Shown here in pieces: positions 36,912-45,987 of a stretch of DNA of 59,950 nt (positions are counted from its first letter, which is position 1; each line of letters begins with the position of its first letter). Position numbers and translations under genes: made by a program. The DNA comes from an uncultured Pseudohongiella sp. (GTDB lineage Bacteria > Pseudomonadota > Gammaproteobacteria > Pseudomonadales > Pseudohongiellaceae), in contig CACJAW010000010.1 of assembly GCA_902591495.1 (NCBI GenBank), positions 1 through 59,950 of the forward strand, read 5' to 3'. The notes beneath the pieces were generated by a model that saw only the letters and a list, made by a program, of their open reading frames with translations, ran no database searches and had not been told where the DNA came from.

Positions 36912-38903
36912 ATGATTCCTGAGCTCGGGCAGTTTTCGCTAATTTTAGCACTATGTTTAAGTATTCTACTCGGCACCATTCCTATTGTAGGAGCAGAAAA
37001 AAGTAATGCCCTTTGGATGAGTCTCGCGAGGCCTTTGGCTGCGGGTGTCTTTGTGTTTTTGGCAGTCTCACTTGTATTGCTGGCATACGCATTCGTCACA
37101 GATGACTTTTCCGTGCAGATTGTCGCCGCTCAGTCAAATTCTTTGTTACCGATGCGCTACAAAATCACTGCTTTGTGGGGAGGGCATGAGGGGTCCTTCC
37201 TCTTGTGGACTTTCATGCTTGCGGGTTGGATGCTAGCAGTTAGTATCTACAGTAAAAGCATGCCAGTGCAATTTGTTGCCAGAGTGCTTGGTGTGTTGGG
37301 TGTCTTATGTGTTTGCTACATATTATTTATGTTGGCAACCTCTAATCCTTTCGACAGAGTTACTCCTTTACCGCCTGTAGATGGTTCAGATTTGAATACG
37401 GCGTTACAAGATTTTGGATTCATCGTCCACCCACCCACTTTATATATGGGCTATGTCGGGTTTTCGGTGGTATTTGCGTTTGCGATCGCGGCGTTACTTA
37501 GTGGTAGGTTAGATTCAGCGTGGGCCCGCTGGTCAAGGCCATGGGCAAATGTAGCATGGGCTATCTTAACGATAGGCATTGCTCTTGGCAGTTGGTGGGC
37601 TTACTACGAATTAGGTTGGGGAGGATGGTGGGCCTGGGATCCAGTTGAAAATCCCCCATTGATTACATGGCTGTTCGGTACAGCTTTGATCCACTCCCTA
37701 GCCGTTACTGAAAAACGAGGAGTTTTTAAAAGCTGGACCGTTTTACTGGCCATTCTCGCTTTCGCTGGAAGTTTACTAGGTACCTTCATTACTCGCTCGG
37801 GTTTATTAACTTCGGTTCACGCGTTTGCCAGCGATCCTACGAGGGGCGTTTTCATATTAGGTATTCTATTGCTTACAGTGGGAGGAGCTCTGCTGCTCTA
37901 CGCTGTTCGTGCTCCCCTTATGAAGAGTAATTTAGGTTTTTCATTAGTCTCACGAGAAATTTTTCTGCTTATAAACAACGTGTTGCTCGTAGTTTCAGCG
38001 GCCTCTATATTTCTGGGAACTTTATTTCCTATGGTTTATCAGGCCCTCACTGATGACTTAATCTCCATTGGTCCTCCGTACTTCAATGCGATATTTGTTC
38101 CTTTGATGATTATACTCGTGGTTTTTCTGGGCATTGGCCCGATGAGTAGGTGGAAGAAGACTTCCATGGAATATCTGATTCGGCAGGTTTCACGAGTCTT
38201 TTTAGCCAGCTTGTTTTTAGGTCTTTGTCTGCCACTCGTAATCCTGTTGGAGTTTTCTTTAGCTGCAACAATTTGCGTCAGTCTAGCGTCTTGGATTTTG
38301 CTTACTATTGGTAAGGACTTAAAGAATAAGCTTGCCAATAAACCTTCCTTAAGATCGGGTCTTTCTTCTTTGTCTTCGAGTTACGTAGGTATGGTTTTGG
38401 CGCACACTGGAATTTCAGTCATGTTAATTGGCGCCGGGTTGACCACTTACTTTAGTCTTGAGAGAAGTATCTTGCTTGGTCCAGGCGAGCAGGTAGAGTT
38501 AGGCTCATACGCTTTTATATTCAATGGTCATGAGGAAATACGTGGCCCTAACTACATTGGTGATCGCGCCAACATAAGCGTTCTGCGAAACGGCAGTGAG
38601 ATTGAGGCTCTATATCCCGAAAGGCGGATTTATCTGGCGTCAGGGACGCCTTCCACAGAAATGGCAATAGATGCTGGCCTTTTGCGAGATTTGTTTGTTA
38701 CGCTGGGAGAAGAGAAAGAGGGCGGTTCCTGGTCGATGACAGTATATGTTAAGCCGTTTGTGCGCTGGATATGGCTTGGAGCCATATTTATGGCAATGGG
38801 CGGTACGATTGCGGCTATAGATAAGCGGTATCGATTGTTGCGAAGGCGTAAAATCGAAAAAAGTAAGGAAAGGGAAGTTGCAGCCGATCTTGCCGCAACA
38901 TAA
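36912..38903 (+). CDS. ccmF: Cytochrome c heme lyase CcmF
   Basis: Large multi-span protein of the heme ligation complex with CcmH and CcmI. The 663 residues include FIVHPPTLYMGYVGFS near 170, the heme-handling WWD segment LGWGGWWAWDPVENPPLITW near 240 and TEKRGVFKSWTVLL after it. E. coli reads WDPVENASFMPWL where this reads WDPVENPPLITWL, a change inside the most conserved part. Ends with a basic cytoplasmic tail. It starts directly after the ccmE stop codon. Confidence 0.96.
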   Translation: MIPELGQFSLILALCLSILLGTIPIVGAEKSNALWMSLARPLAAGVFVFLAVSLVLLAYAFVTDDFSVQIVAAQSNSLLPMRYKITALWGGHEGSFLLWTFMLAGWMLAVSIYSKSMPVQFVARVLGVLGVLCVCYILFMLATSNPFDRVTPLPPVDGSDLNTALQDFGFIVHPPTLYMGYVGFSVVFAFAIAALLSGRLDSAWARWSRPWANVAWAILTIGIALGSWWAYYELGWGGWWAWDPVENPPLITWLFGTALIHSLAVTEKRGVFKSWTVLLAILAFAGSLLGTFITRSGLLTSVHAFASDPTRGVFILGILLLTVGGALLLYAVRAPLMKSNLGFSLVSREIFLLINNVLLVVSAASIFLGTLFPMVYQALTDDLISIGPPYFNAIFVPLMIILVVFLGIGPMSRWKKTSMEYLIRQVSRVFLASLFLGLCLPLVILLEFSLAATICVSLASWILLTIGKDLKNKLANKPSLRSGLSSLSSSYVGMVLAHTGISVMLIGAGLTTYFSLERSILLGPGEQVELGSYAFIFNGHEEIRGPNYIGDRANISVLRNGSEIEALYPERRIYLASGTPSTEMAIDAGLLRDLFVTLGEEKEGGSWSMTVYVKPFVRWIWLGAIFMAMGGTIAAIDKRYRLLRRRKIEKSKEREVAADLAAT

Positions 38904-38911
38904 CAAGTATC

Positions 38912-39445
38912 ATGAGTCGACTTAAATTTTTTATGCCAGCCCTTTTTTTTATAGCCCTAGGCGGACTGCTCTGGCGAGGACTTTACCTAGACACTCGAAC
39001 CTTGCCCTCAATGTTGATCGACAAACAGATGCCAAAGTTTTCCTTGGAGACTATTGGAGGTGACATTGTAACTAACGAAGATCTTCCGGAGCAGATCTTC
39101 TTATTGAATGTATGGGGAAGCTATTGCTTGCCGTGCTTAGTTGAGCACCCAACATTCATGCGTTTGTCAGAAGAGGGAGAGATACCAGTAGTGGGAATAA
39201 ATTACAAGGACCGCAATGACCTTGCAAAAGGTTGGCTGGAAACCAACGGTAATCCCTTCGCTTATAGCATTGAAGATGAGAATGGGCGCTTCGGTATTGA
39301 TCTGGGCGTTTATGGTGCACCTGAAACCTATCTAGTGGATTCGGAAGGTGTGATTAGATATCGGCATGTGAGTGTGCTCGACGAAACAGTATGGCTAGAA
39401 GAATTTTTGCCGGCAATTGAAGAGCTGAGATTGGAGTCTAATTAG
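38912..39445 (+). CDS. ccmG: Thiol:disulfide oxidoreductase CcmG (DsbE)
   Basis: Membrane-anchored periplasmic thioredoxin that reduces apocytochrome c or CcmH. The 177-residue protein has an N-terminal anchor (about 5-22) and the thioredoxin motif VWGSYCLPCLVEHP with Cys72 and Cys75; the active-site pair is CLPC rather than the usual CPTC-like dipeptide, and the normal Trp before the first Cys is replaced by Tyr. cis-Pro is in YGAPETYLVD. It lies 8 bases after ccmF. Confidence 0.94.
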   Translation: MSRLKFFMPALFFIALGGLLWRGLYLDTRTLPSMLIDKQMPKFSLETIGGDIVTNEDLPEQIFLLNVWGSYCLPCLVEHPTFMRLSEEGEIPVVGINYKDRNDLAKGWLETNGNPFAYSIEDENGRFGIDLGVYGAPETYLVDSEGVIRYRHVSVLDETVWLEEFLPAIEELRLESN

Positions 39446-39456
39446 GTACCCTGTCT

Positions 39457-39936
39457 ATGAGGCGAATGAGCTTCAACAATCTTTTTCTAACGTCAATGAG
39501 TGTGTTTTTGTTAATCACACAACCGAATATTTATGCTCAGGTCGACACTTTTGAGTTTGACAATGACGAGCAACAAGGTCGGTTTAGGCAATTATCCAAC
39601 GAGTTGAGATGCCCCATGTGTCAAAATACCAATTTGTCTGGTTCTACTGGTGGCGTGGCGGAAGACTTGAGGCGTGAAATCCACCGCATGATCCTTGAGG
39701 GAATGTCTAACGAAGAAATCGAGCAATTTATGTTTGAAAGGTACGGTGACTTTATATTTTACCGACCGCGTTTGCGAGCAGAGACGATTCTCCTCTGGTT
39801 CGGACCGCTCTTATTTTTGATTATTGGTGGCTTTATAGCCTATGGTATATTTCGACGAGCGAACTCAGTTGATCGAGTAACTGTCGATCTCGATGAAGAA
39901 CAAGAAGCTAAGCTGAACGAGTTGGTCGGCAAGTAG
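39457..39936 (+). CDS. ccmH: Cytochrome c maturation protein CcmH
   Basis: Periplasmic thiol protein that reduces or holds apocytochrome c. The 159-residue protein has a signal peptide ending near NIYAQVD (about 28), the motif ELRCPMCQNTNLSGS with Cys52 and Cys55, the helical EDLRREIHRMILEG block and a C-terminal membrane helix (about 105-130). It is the short form, with ccmI as a separate gene downstream. Confidence 0.95.
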   Translation: MRRMSFNNLFLTSMSVFLLITQPNIYAQVDTFEFDNDEQQGRFRQLSNELRCPMCQNTNLSGSTGGVAEDLRREIHRMILEGMSNEEIEQFMFERYGDFIFYRPRLRAETILLWFGPLLFLIIGGFIAYGIFRRANSVDRVTVDLDEEQEAKLNELVGK

Positions 39937-39953
39937 CTGAATTGGGAGAAGAT

Positions 39954-41234
39954 TTGTTCTGGATATTGACAGCAGCCCTCTTTACATCAGCGATGCTCTT
40001 CGTATTGGTTCCCTTATTGCGAAAGTCTGATTTGTCGGAAGACGGAGAGAAAGCGCGTAATGAGGCAAATATCTCCCTGTTTAAGGAAAGAGAACAAGAG
40101 CTAGAAGCAGAATTGGCCGCAAAGAGTATTGACGTCAAACAATTTAACTCGTTACTTATAGAATTGAAACAGAACCTTTTATCAGATGTAGTTGACGAAA
40201 GTGATCAATCTATTTCATCTAAAAGAATAAAAAAGACCCAAGGGAAAAGGTTAACTAGTAATAAAAGCGCGCAGGAAAAGTTTTTAACTTGGAACATCGG
40301 GTTTCCCATACTACTGACTTTCCTTATCCCCTTACTGGCGTATAGCCTATACGACCGCTGGGGATATATTGACGAAGTTGAAATGATGGATTTATACCAA
40401 AGAACCGTGCAAAACGTCGATGATCTCGAGGAAGCTCAAGCGCTCATTGTTAGCCTTGGGCAGGCCGTTCAAGAAGACGATGGTCAGCCATGGGCATGGT
40501 ATTTCCTTGGGGAGAACTTTTCTAACATTGGCATGTTTAACGAAGCGGAAATAGCATACGTCCGATCAGCCGACTTATTTGACGCGACTCCGGAAAAAGC
40601 GTTGGTCCTTGGAAGAGTGGCCATGGTTAAGTACATCAATGCAGACCTGCAGCTAACGCCCGAGGTGACGGGTGTCATTGATGAAGCTCGTGCAATAAAT
40701 CCCAATGAAATTACTATACTTCAATTGTTAGCATCTGACGCGTCGTCAAATGAAGACTATACCGCCGCAATTAGCTATTGGCGATTGTTAATTCAGGCAG
40801 ACCCCAACTCTCAACAGGCACAGACTCTCAGGGCTAACATTACTGCCGCACAACAGATACTAGCCCAGCAGTCGCCGTCATCTGAAGAGGGTCCGGTGAT
40901 TGACGTGACCGTTTCTCTAGCCGATGATTTAGAACTTAATAGTAGTCTGAGAGTCTTCATAGCAGCAAGAAACGCCGATAGGGAGGGTATGCCGCCCCTG
41001 GCGGCGACCGATCTTGTGGTTGGTAATCTGCCTATGACGGTTCGACTTGATAACTCTTCTGCTGTTGGACCTTTTAATTTAGCTTCGGCGGAAAATGTTT
41101 ATGTGTCCGCATTAGTATCCCAAGCCGGAATCGCAGCTCCCCAGCCTGGTGATTATCGAGTAGTATCTGAGAGTTTTTCGCACAATAACGAGCAAGCTGA
41201 AATTAGTCTCATTATTTCTGAAACAGTAAACTAA
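39954..41234 (+). CDS. ccmI: Cytochrome c maturation protein CcmI
   Basis: Apocytochrome c chaperone of the ligation complex. From TTG at 39954 (426 residues) the protein starts MFWILTAALFTSAMLFVLVP, the first of two N-terminal membrane helices; the second is near residues 107-125. A TPR-like domain follows (about 130-285: GQAVQEDDGQPWAWYFLGE, FDATPEKALVLGR) and then a beta-rich C-terminal domain. GGGAG lies five bases before this TTG, the same layout as ccmE; a TTG at 39942 is the alternative. Confidence 0.9.
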   Translation: MFWILTAALFTSAMLFVLVPLLRKSDLSEDGEKARNEANISLFKEREQELEAELAAKSIDVKQFNSLLIELKQNLLSDVVDESDQSISSKRIKKTQGKRLTSNKSAQEKFLTWNIGFPILLTFLIPLLAYSLYDRWGYIDEVEMMDLYQRTVQNVDDLEEAQALIVSLGQAVQEDDGQPWAWYFLGENFSNIGMFNEAEIAYVRSADLFDATPEKALVLGRVAMVKYINADLQLTPEVTGVIDEARAINPNEITILQLLASDASSNEDYTAAISYWRLLIQADPNSQQAQTLRANITAAQQILAQQSPSSEEGPVIDVTVSLADDLELNSSLRVFIAARNADREGMPPLAATDLVVGNLPMTVRLDNSSAVGPFNLASAENVYVSALVSQAGIAAPQPGDYRVVSESFSHNNEQAEISLIISETVN

Positions 41235-41256
41235 CCATAGCTATCTAAAATCTTTT

Positions 41257-41883
41257 ATGTATTGGGGCGAATTCTTCACAATAGCTATAGCTCACCTGTT
41301 TGCGGTAGCATCTCCTGGGCCGGATTTTGCGGTCGTAACTCGTCAATGTATTACATCTGGCACGAAGGCAGGAATTTGGACGAGCCTTGGGGTTGGGTTT
41401 GGGATTCTCCTTCATGTCACCTACTGCATATTCGGTGTGGCACTACTTATCTCTCAGTCATCTTTTTTATTTAATGCAATGAAGTATCTTGCTGGTGCCT
41501 ACTTAATCTATCTCGGAGCTCAATCTGTAAGAGCTTTTATAGAAAGCGTGGAACATTCATATGTTGAGCAAGCGACCTCAGAGCAGAGTGTGCGGAAGGC
41601 TTTTATGTTAGGGTTTCTAACAAATGGGCTAAACCCCAAAGCAACCTTATTCTTCCTTGCGCTTTTTACTGTGGTAATAGGAGAGGATACGTCAACCATG
41701 GTTCAAGTTTTGTATGGACTCTATTTGGCTGCAGCCACCTTCATTTGGTTTTCCTTGTTGTCAAAGTTATTTGGGATAACGATTGTTCGTTCTAGGTTAC
41801 TCAAAATGGGGAAGTGGTTCGAATTAGGGATGGGTATCGTATTGATCTTGGTTGCTCTTCAGATAGCGTTAAAAATTCTCTAA
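41257..41883 (+). CDS. LysE/RhtB family exporter
   Basis: An inner-membrane exporter of the LysE superfamily, whose members release amino acids such as homoserine, threonine or lysine. The 208-residue protein has about six hydrophobic segments and the family opening AVASPGPDFAVVTRQCITSG near residue 17, then GFLTNGLNPKATLFFLALF near 130. It lies 22 bases after ccmI and may be read through from the ccm operon. The substrate is unknown. Confidence 0.9.
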   Translation: MYWGEFFTIAIAHLFAVASPGPDFAVVTRQCITSGTKAGIWTSLGVGFGILLHVTYCIFGVALLISQSSFLFNAMKYLAGAYLIYLGAQSVRAFIESVEHSYVEQATSEQSVRKAFMLGFLTNGLNPKATLFFLALFTVVIGEDTSTMVQVLYGLYLAAATFIWFSLLSKLFGITIVRSRLLKMGKWFELGMGIVLILVALQIALKIL

Positions 41884-41980
41884 GCGAAGTAAACATGACG
41901 TCCTGGACAACAAATTAATGCATTTTTGCGTGTATCTGTGGGTGCAGGTGGGATATAGTTATGTTTAGTGGAGAAACGAA

Positions 41981-42982
41981 ATGTCGCAGAAAGAAAATAG
42001 CCTAGTCGATAAGTTTGGTCGGAGGGTGGATTATATCCGCCTTTCGGTTACTGATCGCTGTGATTTTCGTTGTGTGTACTGTATGACAGAAGACATGACT
42101 TTCTTACCTCGAGCCCAAATCCTTTCTCTGGAAGAACTTTATCAGGTAGCACGTGCATTCACCGAACTCGGAGTTAAGAAGATTCGTCTAACTGGCGGTG
42201 AACCCATGGTCAGATCCGATGTAATGTCGTTGATTAATAGGCTAGGGAAGCTTCCGGGATTGGAAGAGCTCCTCTTGACTACCAATGGTGCTCAACTTGA
42301 CAAGTATGCAGTACCGTTGAAAGAGGCGGGACTGAGTCGTATAAATATCAGTATCGATAGTCTGGATGCCGAGAGATTTAGACGTATCTCTAGGGTAGGG
42401 AAATTAGAGAAAGTTCTAGCAGGTATTGATGCCGCTAGAAGGGCAGGGTTTGATAGAATAAAACTGAATTCTGTGATTATGCGCGGCTACAATGAAGATG
42501 AAGTAATTCCCCTTGCAGATTACGCGCTCAGTCGTGATATCGATATTGCGTTCATAGAAGAAATGCCACTAGGTGAAGCATCTGATCATTCTCGAGAGGA
42601 GACTACTTGCAGTAATGAATGGGTAAGGGGTCAGATAGAACAAAAATATCGATTGCTAGACTCAGCGGAAAAAACCGCAGGTCCTTCTCGCTATGTGCAA
42701 GTCATTGGTAAGAAGAGCCGTATTGGATTCATTTCGCCAGTTAGCCATAATTTTTGTGAAGATTGTAATCGAGTGCGAGTCACAGTAGAGGGCCGACTGT
42801 TGTTATGTCTTGGAAACGAGCATTCGGTTGATTTAAGGGAAATTCTGAGAGGCGAAAATTCAAGTCATGATGATTTGAAGGAAGCGATTATTAAATCAAT
42901 GGATCTGAAACCAGAGCGTCATTATTTCTATGACAAGGACCATGCTCAGCCGGTCCGCTTGATGAACATGACGGGAGGATAA
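41981..42982 (+). CDS. moaA: GTP 3',8-cyclase MoaA
   Basis: Radical SAM enzyme that starts molybdenum cofactor synthesis from GTP. The 333-residue protein has the radical SAM motif CDFRCVYC with Cys27, 31 and 34, RLTGGEPMVRSD near 73, and a second iron-sulfur site, NFCEDCNRVRVT with LLLCLGNE, near 250-275. It ends in the conserved double glycine (MTGG) required for activity with MoaC. It is followed by moaB after six bases. Confidence 0.96.
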   Translation: MSQKENSLVDKFGRRVDYIRLSVTDRCDFRCVYCMTEDMTFLPRAQILSLEELYQVARAFTELGVKKIRLTGGEPMVRSDVMSLINRLGKLPGLEELLLTTNGAQLDKYAVPLKEAGLSRINISIDSLDAERFRRISRVGKLEKVLAGIDAARRAGFDRIKLNSVIMRGYNEDEVIPLADYALSRDIDIAFIEEMPLGEASDHSREETTCSNEWVRGQIEQKYRLLDSAEKTAGPSRYVQVIGKKSRIGFISPVSHNFCEDCNRVRVTVEGRLLLCLGNEHSVDLREILRGENSSHDDLKEAIIKSMDLKPERHYFYDKDHAQPVRLMNMTGG

Positions 42983-42988
42983 GCTGCG

Positions 42989-43492
42989 GTGCAGGTAGAG
43001 ACTCAACTTAATATAGCAGTAGTGACAGTTTCAGACACCAGAACAGAGGAAACCGATACATCCGGAAATGTCTTGGTCGAAGCTCTTGAGAGTGCGGGCC
43101 ATTCCCTCCATTCAAAGAATATCATCAAAGATGACGTTTACGATTTGAGGGCATTGGTCTCAGCGCACATAGCAGACCCTAAGGTTAATGCAATTCTCAC
43201 TACGGGAGGGACAGGATTTACTGCTCGTGATAATACGCAGAAAGCACTTCAACCCCTTTTTGATTTGCATATTGACGGATTCGGTGAGCTATTCCGACAA
43301 CTATCTTATGAAGAAATCGGAAACTCTACGGTGCAGTCTAGAGTTTTTGCCGGCCTGGCCAATGGGACTATAATTTTCTGTCTGCCTGGTTCACCAGGCG
43401 CTTGTCGGACAGGGTGGTCTAAGATCATAGTTGACCAGTTGGACAGCGGTCATAAGCCGTGTAATTTTGTTGATAAGCTCCGAATCGAATAA
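42989..43492 (+). CDS. moaB: Molybdenum cofactor biosynthesis protein MoaB
   Basis: A molybdopterin adenylyltransferase family protein; in E. coli the MoaB paralogue's role is less clear than Mog. The 167-residue protein has VVTVSDTRTEETDTSG near residue 12, ILTTGGTGFTARD near 70 and FCLPGSPGACRTGW near 130. It starts with GTG, GGGAGG being ten bases upstream and inside the moaA 3' end. Pairing with moaA supports a cofactor role. moaC, moaD, moaE and mogA are not in the window. Confidence 0.93.
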   Translation: MQVETQLNIAVVTVSDTRTEETDTSGNVLVEALESAGHSLHSKNIIKDDVYDLRALVSAHIADPKVNAILTTGGTGFTARDNTQKALQPLFDLHIDGFGELFRQLSYEEIGNSTVQSRVFAGLANGTIIFCLPGSPGACRTGWSKIIVDQLDSGHKPCNFVDKLRIE

Positions 43493-43619
43493 AGCGCACA
43501 AGTTGAAAGTTTGTCCCCTGCTTTAGACTTGATTGAACAAGATGTCCGCGTGCAATTAGATGCCGGTACGACTGTCTTACGCTTCTATCATACTATACAG
43601 AGAAGCCTTATCAGATCCT

Positions 43620-43733
43620 TTAAATCGCAGTGAAGATAATAGCGGCTGGTACTGCTAATGCTGTACCAACGAGCACAACGGTTACCAACGTCGCTTCGAT
43701 AATAGGTTTGGCTTCTTTGATTACCTTGTTCAT
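43620..43733 (-). CDS. Small 37-residue membrane peptide
   Basis: A short frame starting MNKVIKEAKPIIEATL that is hydrophilic and basic for about 10 residues and then hydrophobic to its end (VVLVGTALAVPAAIIFTAI). It would be a single-span inner-membrane peptide with the N-terminus inside. AAGGGG six bases upstream of the ATG is one of the better ribosome sites in the window, and the upstream region is AT-rich with a 17-base dyad. I do not recognise it; a type I toxin-like peptide or a small membrane regulator are only guesses. Confidence 0.5.
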   Translation of the reverse strand: MNKVIKEAKPIIEATLVTVVLVGTALAVPAAIIFTAI

Positions 43734-44238
43734 ATTTTTCCCCTTTTCTGTAATTTCTATTTAAATTCGTATCTATCTTAGATAATGTAGATTATGGTAA
43801 CATATTTAGTCTGATAAAGTAACACTTTATGTAAAATATACTTCTGTATGGATAGAAACGTAACAATCCGATTTTTGGTTTAGAATATCGTCGAAAAAAC
43901 AGCAATTTAACTGCTATTATTTCATTTTCTTTTCGTATCCTGTTGTCCTGTGTGTTTGCCTATGCCTCGGAAAGTTCTTCGTTTTTTAGGCAAGGATATA
44001 ATTGAGGGGGTATTGTATGTGTTACCTAAAGTAACTTTTCAGAGAATCTTATTGCGTATATCGCTTTGTATAACTGAAAAACTGGGTGCAAGAAACACTC
44101 CAGAGTGCGATATCACTGATAGGTTTAAGCTGTTAGCACCTAAGCATGGAAATATGACGCTTATACCTGACTGGTTCCTAATTTTGTCTGGATGTAATAT
44201 TACAAGCTTCTAATACTGAGGGAAGGTTTCTACAACTC
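43734..44238. other. AT-rich intergenic region, small peptide / xthA
   Basis: This 505-base spacer lies upstream of both the leftward 37-residue peptide and rightward xthA. It contains the 43814-43830 dyad. A frame at 43962-44213 (MPRKVLRFLGKDIIEG, 83 residues) has no ribosome site and no recognisable family; I do not call it a gene. Confidence 0.4.
43814..43830. promoter_or_regulatory. 17-base dyad ATAAAGT-AAC-ACTTTAT
   Basis: Two perfect 7-base arms around a 3-base centre, about 80 bases upstream of the small membrane peptide's ATG. No T-run follows. It could be an operator; in this AT-rich region chance is also possible. Confidence 0.35.
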
Positions 44239-45006
44239 ATGCGAATAATGACCTTTAATTGCAACGGCGTTCGGGCAGCAGCTAAAAAAGGCTTTTTCGA
44301 TTGGTTGCCAGATCAAAACGTGGATGTTGTTTGCTTGCAAGAAACTAAGGCCCAGGTCCATCAATTAGAAGATGCTATTTTTCACCCGACTGGTTATCAG
44401 GTCTGTTATTTTGACGCGCAAAAAAAGGGTTATGCAGGCACGGCTTTGTTTTCAAAATTGGAACCAAAAAAAATAACAAAAGGGCTAGGTTTTGATATTT
44501 CGGATACTGAGGGGCGATTTATTCAAGCTGACTTTAAAGATTTGAGTGTGGCTTCTATGTATTTGCCGTCAGGCTCCTCTGGAGAAGAGCGTCAAGCACG
44601 CAAGCTGAAATTTATGGATGAATTTATGAAGTTTATGCAGGGACTAAAGAGCAAGCGACGGGAATTTATCATATGCGCCGATTGGAACATATGCCACAAG
44701 CAAATTGACCTCAAAAATTGGCGAGCCAACCAGAAAAATTCAGGGTTCCTCCCAGAGGAGCGTCGCTGGTTAGATAAGCTTTACGATGAAGAGGGTTTTA
44801 CTGACGCTTTCAGAGTAGTTAATACTGCTGCGGAGCAATACTCTTGGTGGTCAAATAGGGGGCAAGCGAGAGAAAAAAACGTCGGATGGAGACTTGATTA
44901 TCAGGTTGTGACGCCTAAACTCAAAGATAAGGTAGTTTCTGCCGAAATCTATACCAAGGAGAGGTTTTCTGATCATGCTCCGGTGACTATAGAGTACGAT
45001 CTGTGA
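44239..45006 (+). CDS. xthA: Exodeoxyribonuclease III
   Basis: AP endonuclease and 3'-5' exonuclease of base excision repair. The 255-residue protein has MRIMTFNCNGVRAA at the start, the metal Glu in VVCLQETKAQ (near 34), ICADWNICHKQIDLKNW near 145, WRLDYQVVT near 225 and the terminal catalytic FSDHAPVTIEYDL. It is divergent from the small peptide locus and followed by ppiA. Confidence 0.95.
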   Translation: MRIMTFNCNGVRAAAKKGFFDWLPDQNVDVVCLQETKAQVHQLEDAIFHPTGYQVCYFDAQKKGYAGTALFSKLEPKKITKGLGFDISDTEGRFIQADFKDLSVASMYLPSGSSGEERQARKLKFMDEFMKFMQGLKSKRREFIICADWNICHKQIDLKNWRANQKNSGFLPEERRWLDKLYDEEGFTDAFRVVNTAAEQYSWWSNRGQAREKNVGWRLDYQVVTPKLKDKVVSAEIYTKERFSDHAPVTIEYDL

Positions 45007-45055
45007 AGGTTTATTGATTAACTCTCAAACAAATCATTTGTGAGATTACAAATTT

Positions 45056-45667
45056 ATGGCACGAATATTTCAATCGAGTTTTAGAGCTTGTGTATTAATT
45101 GTCCTGATATTTCTGGGCACTTCTATCTATGCTCAAGGGCTGGTGGCGATCATTGATACTTCAAAAGGAGTTATCGAAGTTGAATTAAATGACCGAGCCG
45201 CTCCTACAACAGTTGCAAATTTTATTAATTTAGCCATCCGAGGGTTCTATGATGGTCTGACTTTCCATCGTGTTGAACGGAACTTCATGGTCCAAGGTGG
45301 AGATCCTCTTGGGAATGGCAGCGGAGGGCCTGGTTATAGGTTTGCTGGAGAAATAATTTTGAAGCACAATCAACCTGGTATTCTTTCTATGGCAAACTCA
45401 GGGCCGGGAACAGATGGCAGTCAATTTTTTTTAACCCACCTTGCGACACCACACTTAGATGGCCTTCACTCAGTATTTGGAAAAGTTATTAATGGCCAAA
45501 GTATAATTTATGATATTCGAAGAAGAGATGTCATAAATTCAATTTCGATACAGGGCGATCCAACGAATTTATTCGAGAGAAAAGCTGAGGACCTGAAAAC
45601 CTGGAATAAAGCACTGGACCTGAACTATCCTGATTTAAAACCTGCATTTGATGTCGGTAATAACTGA
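45056..45667 (+). CDS. ppiA: Periplasmic cyclophilin PpiA
   Basis: Peptidyl-prolyl isomerase of the periplasm. The 203-residue protein has a signal peptide ending near TSIYAQG (about 26), then [19 protein letters not shown], the catalytic [19 protein letters not shown], glycine loop [13 protein letters not shown], and [19 protein letters not shown]. All cyclophilin elements are normal, unlike the insert-bearing paralogue at 13.5 kb. The C-terminal tail is somewhat extended. Confidence 0.93.
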   Translation: MARIFQSSFRACVLIVLIFLGTSIYAQGLVAIIDTSKGVIEVELNDRAAPTTVANFINLAIRGFYDGLTFHRVERNFMVQGGDPLGNGSGGPGYRFAGEIILKHNQPGILSMANSGPGTDGSQFFLTHLATPHLDGLHSVFGKVINGQSIIYDIRRRDVINSISIQGDPTNLFERKAEDLKTWNKALDLNYPDLKPAFDVGNN

Positions 45668-45673
45668 AACAGT

Positions 45674-45970
45674 TTAAAACACTCTCTTAAAAGGCTTTAC
45701 TGTTACTTTTTTGTATACCCCTGTATCAACATATGGGTCATCTTTGGCCCATTGTTCAGCCTGTTCGATACTATTGAATTCTGCAATAATAAGACTACCA
45801 ACAAATCCTTTGTCACCGGGGTCTTCATTATCAACAGCTGGATGAGGGCCGGCGGTTAGAATACGACCTTGCTTTTCAAGCTCATGAAGTCGCTGAAGAT
45901 GAGCCGGCCTACTTTTGACTCGTTTAGAAAGACTATCTCTTTGATCCTCACAAATTATTGCATAGTACAA
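45674..45970 (-). CDS. yciI: YciI family protein
   Basis: A small ferredoxin-like-fold protein of unclear function, often beside yciB. The 98-residue protein has the family residues RPAHLQRL (His near 24), TAGPHPAVDNED near 39 and EQWAKDDPYVDTGVY near 72. The start is TTG with AGGAG nine bases upstream; the in-frame sequence begins MYYAIICED as expected. It is convergent with ppiA, with six bases between stops. Confidence 0.92.
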   Translation of the reverse strand: MYYAIICEDQRDSLSKRVKSRPAHLQRLHELEKQGRILTAGPHPAVDNEDPGDKGFVGSLIIAEFNSIEQAEQWAKDDPYVDTGVYKKVTVKPFKRVF

Positions 45971-45987
45971 CTACTCTATCTCCTCAG

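Noticed and set aside
43950-44213. 87-residue open frame before xthA
   Set aside because: No ribosome site, no recognisable family, and composition typical of random frames.
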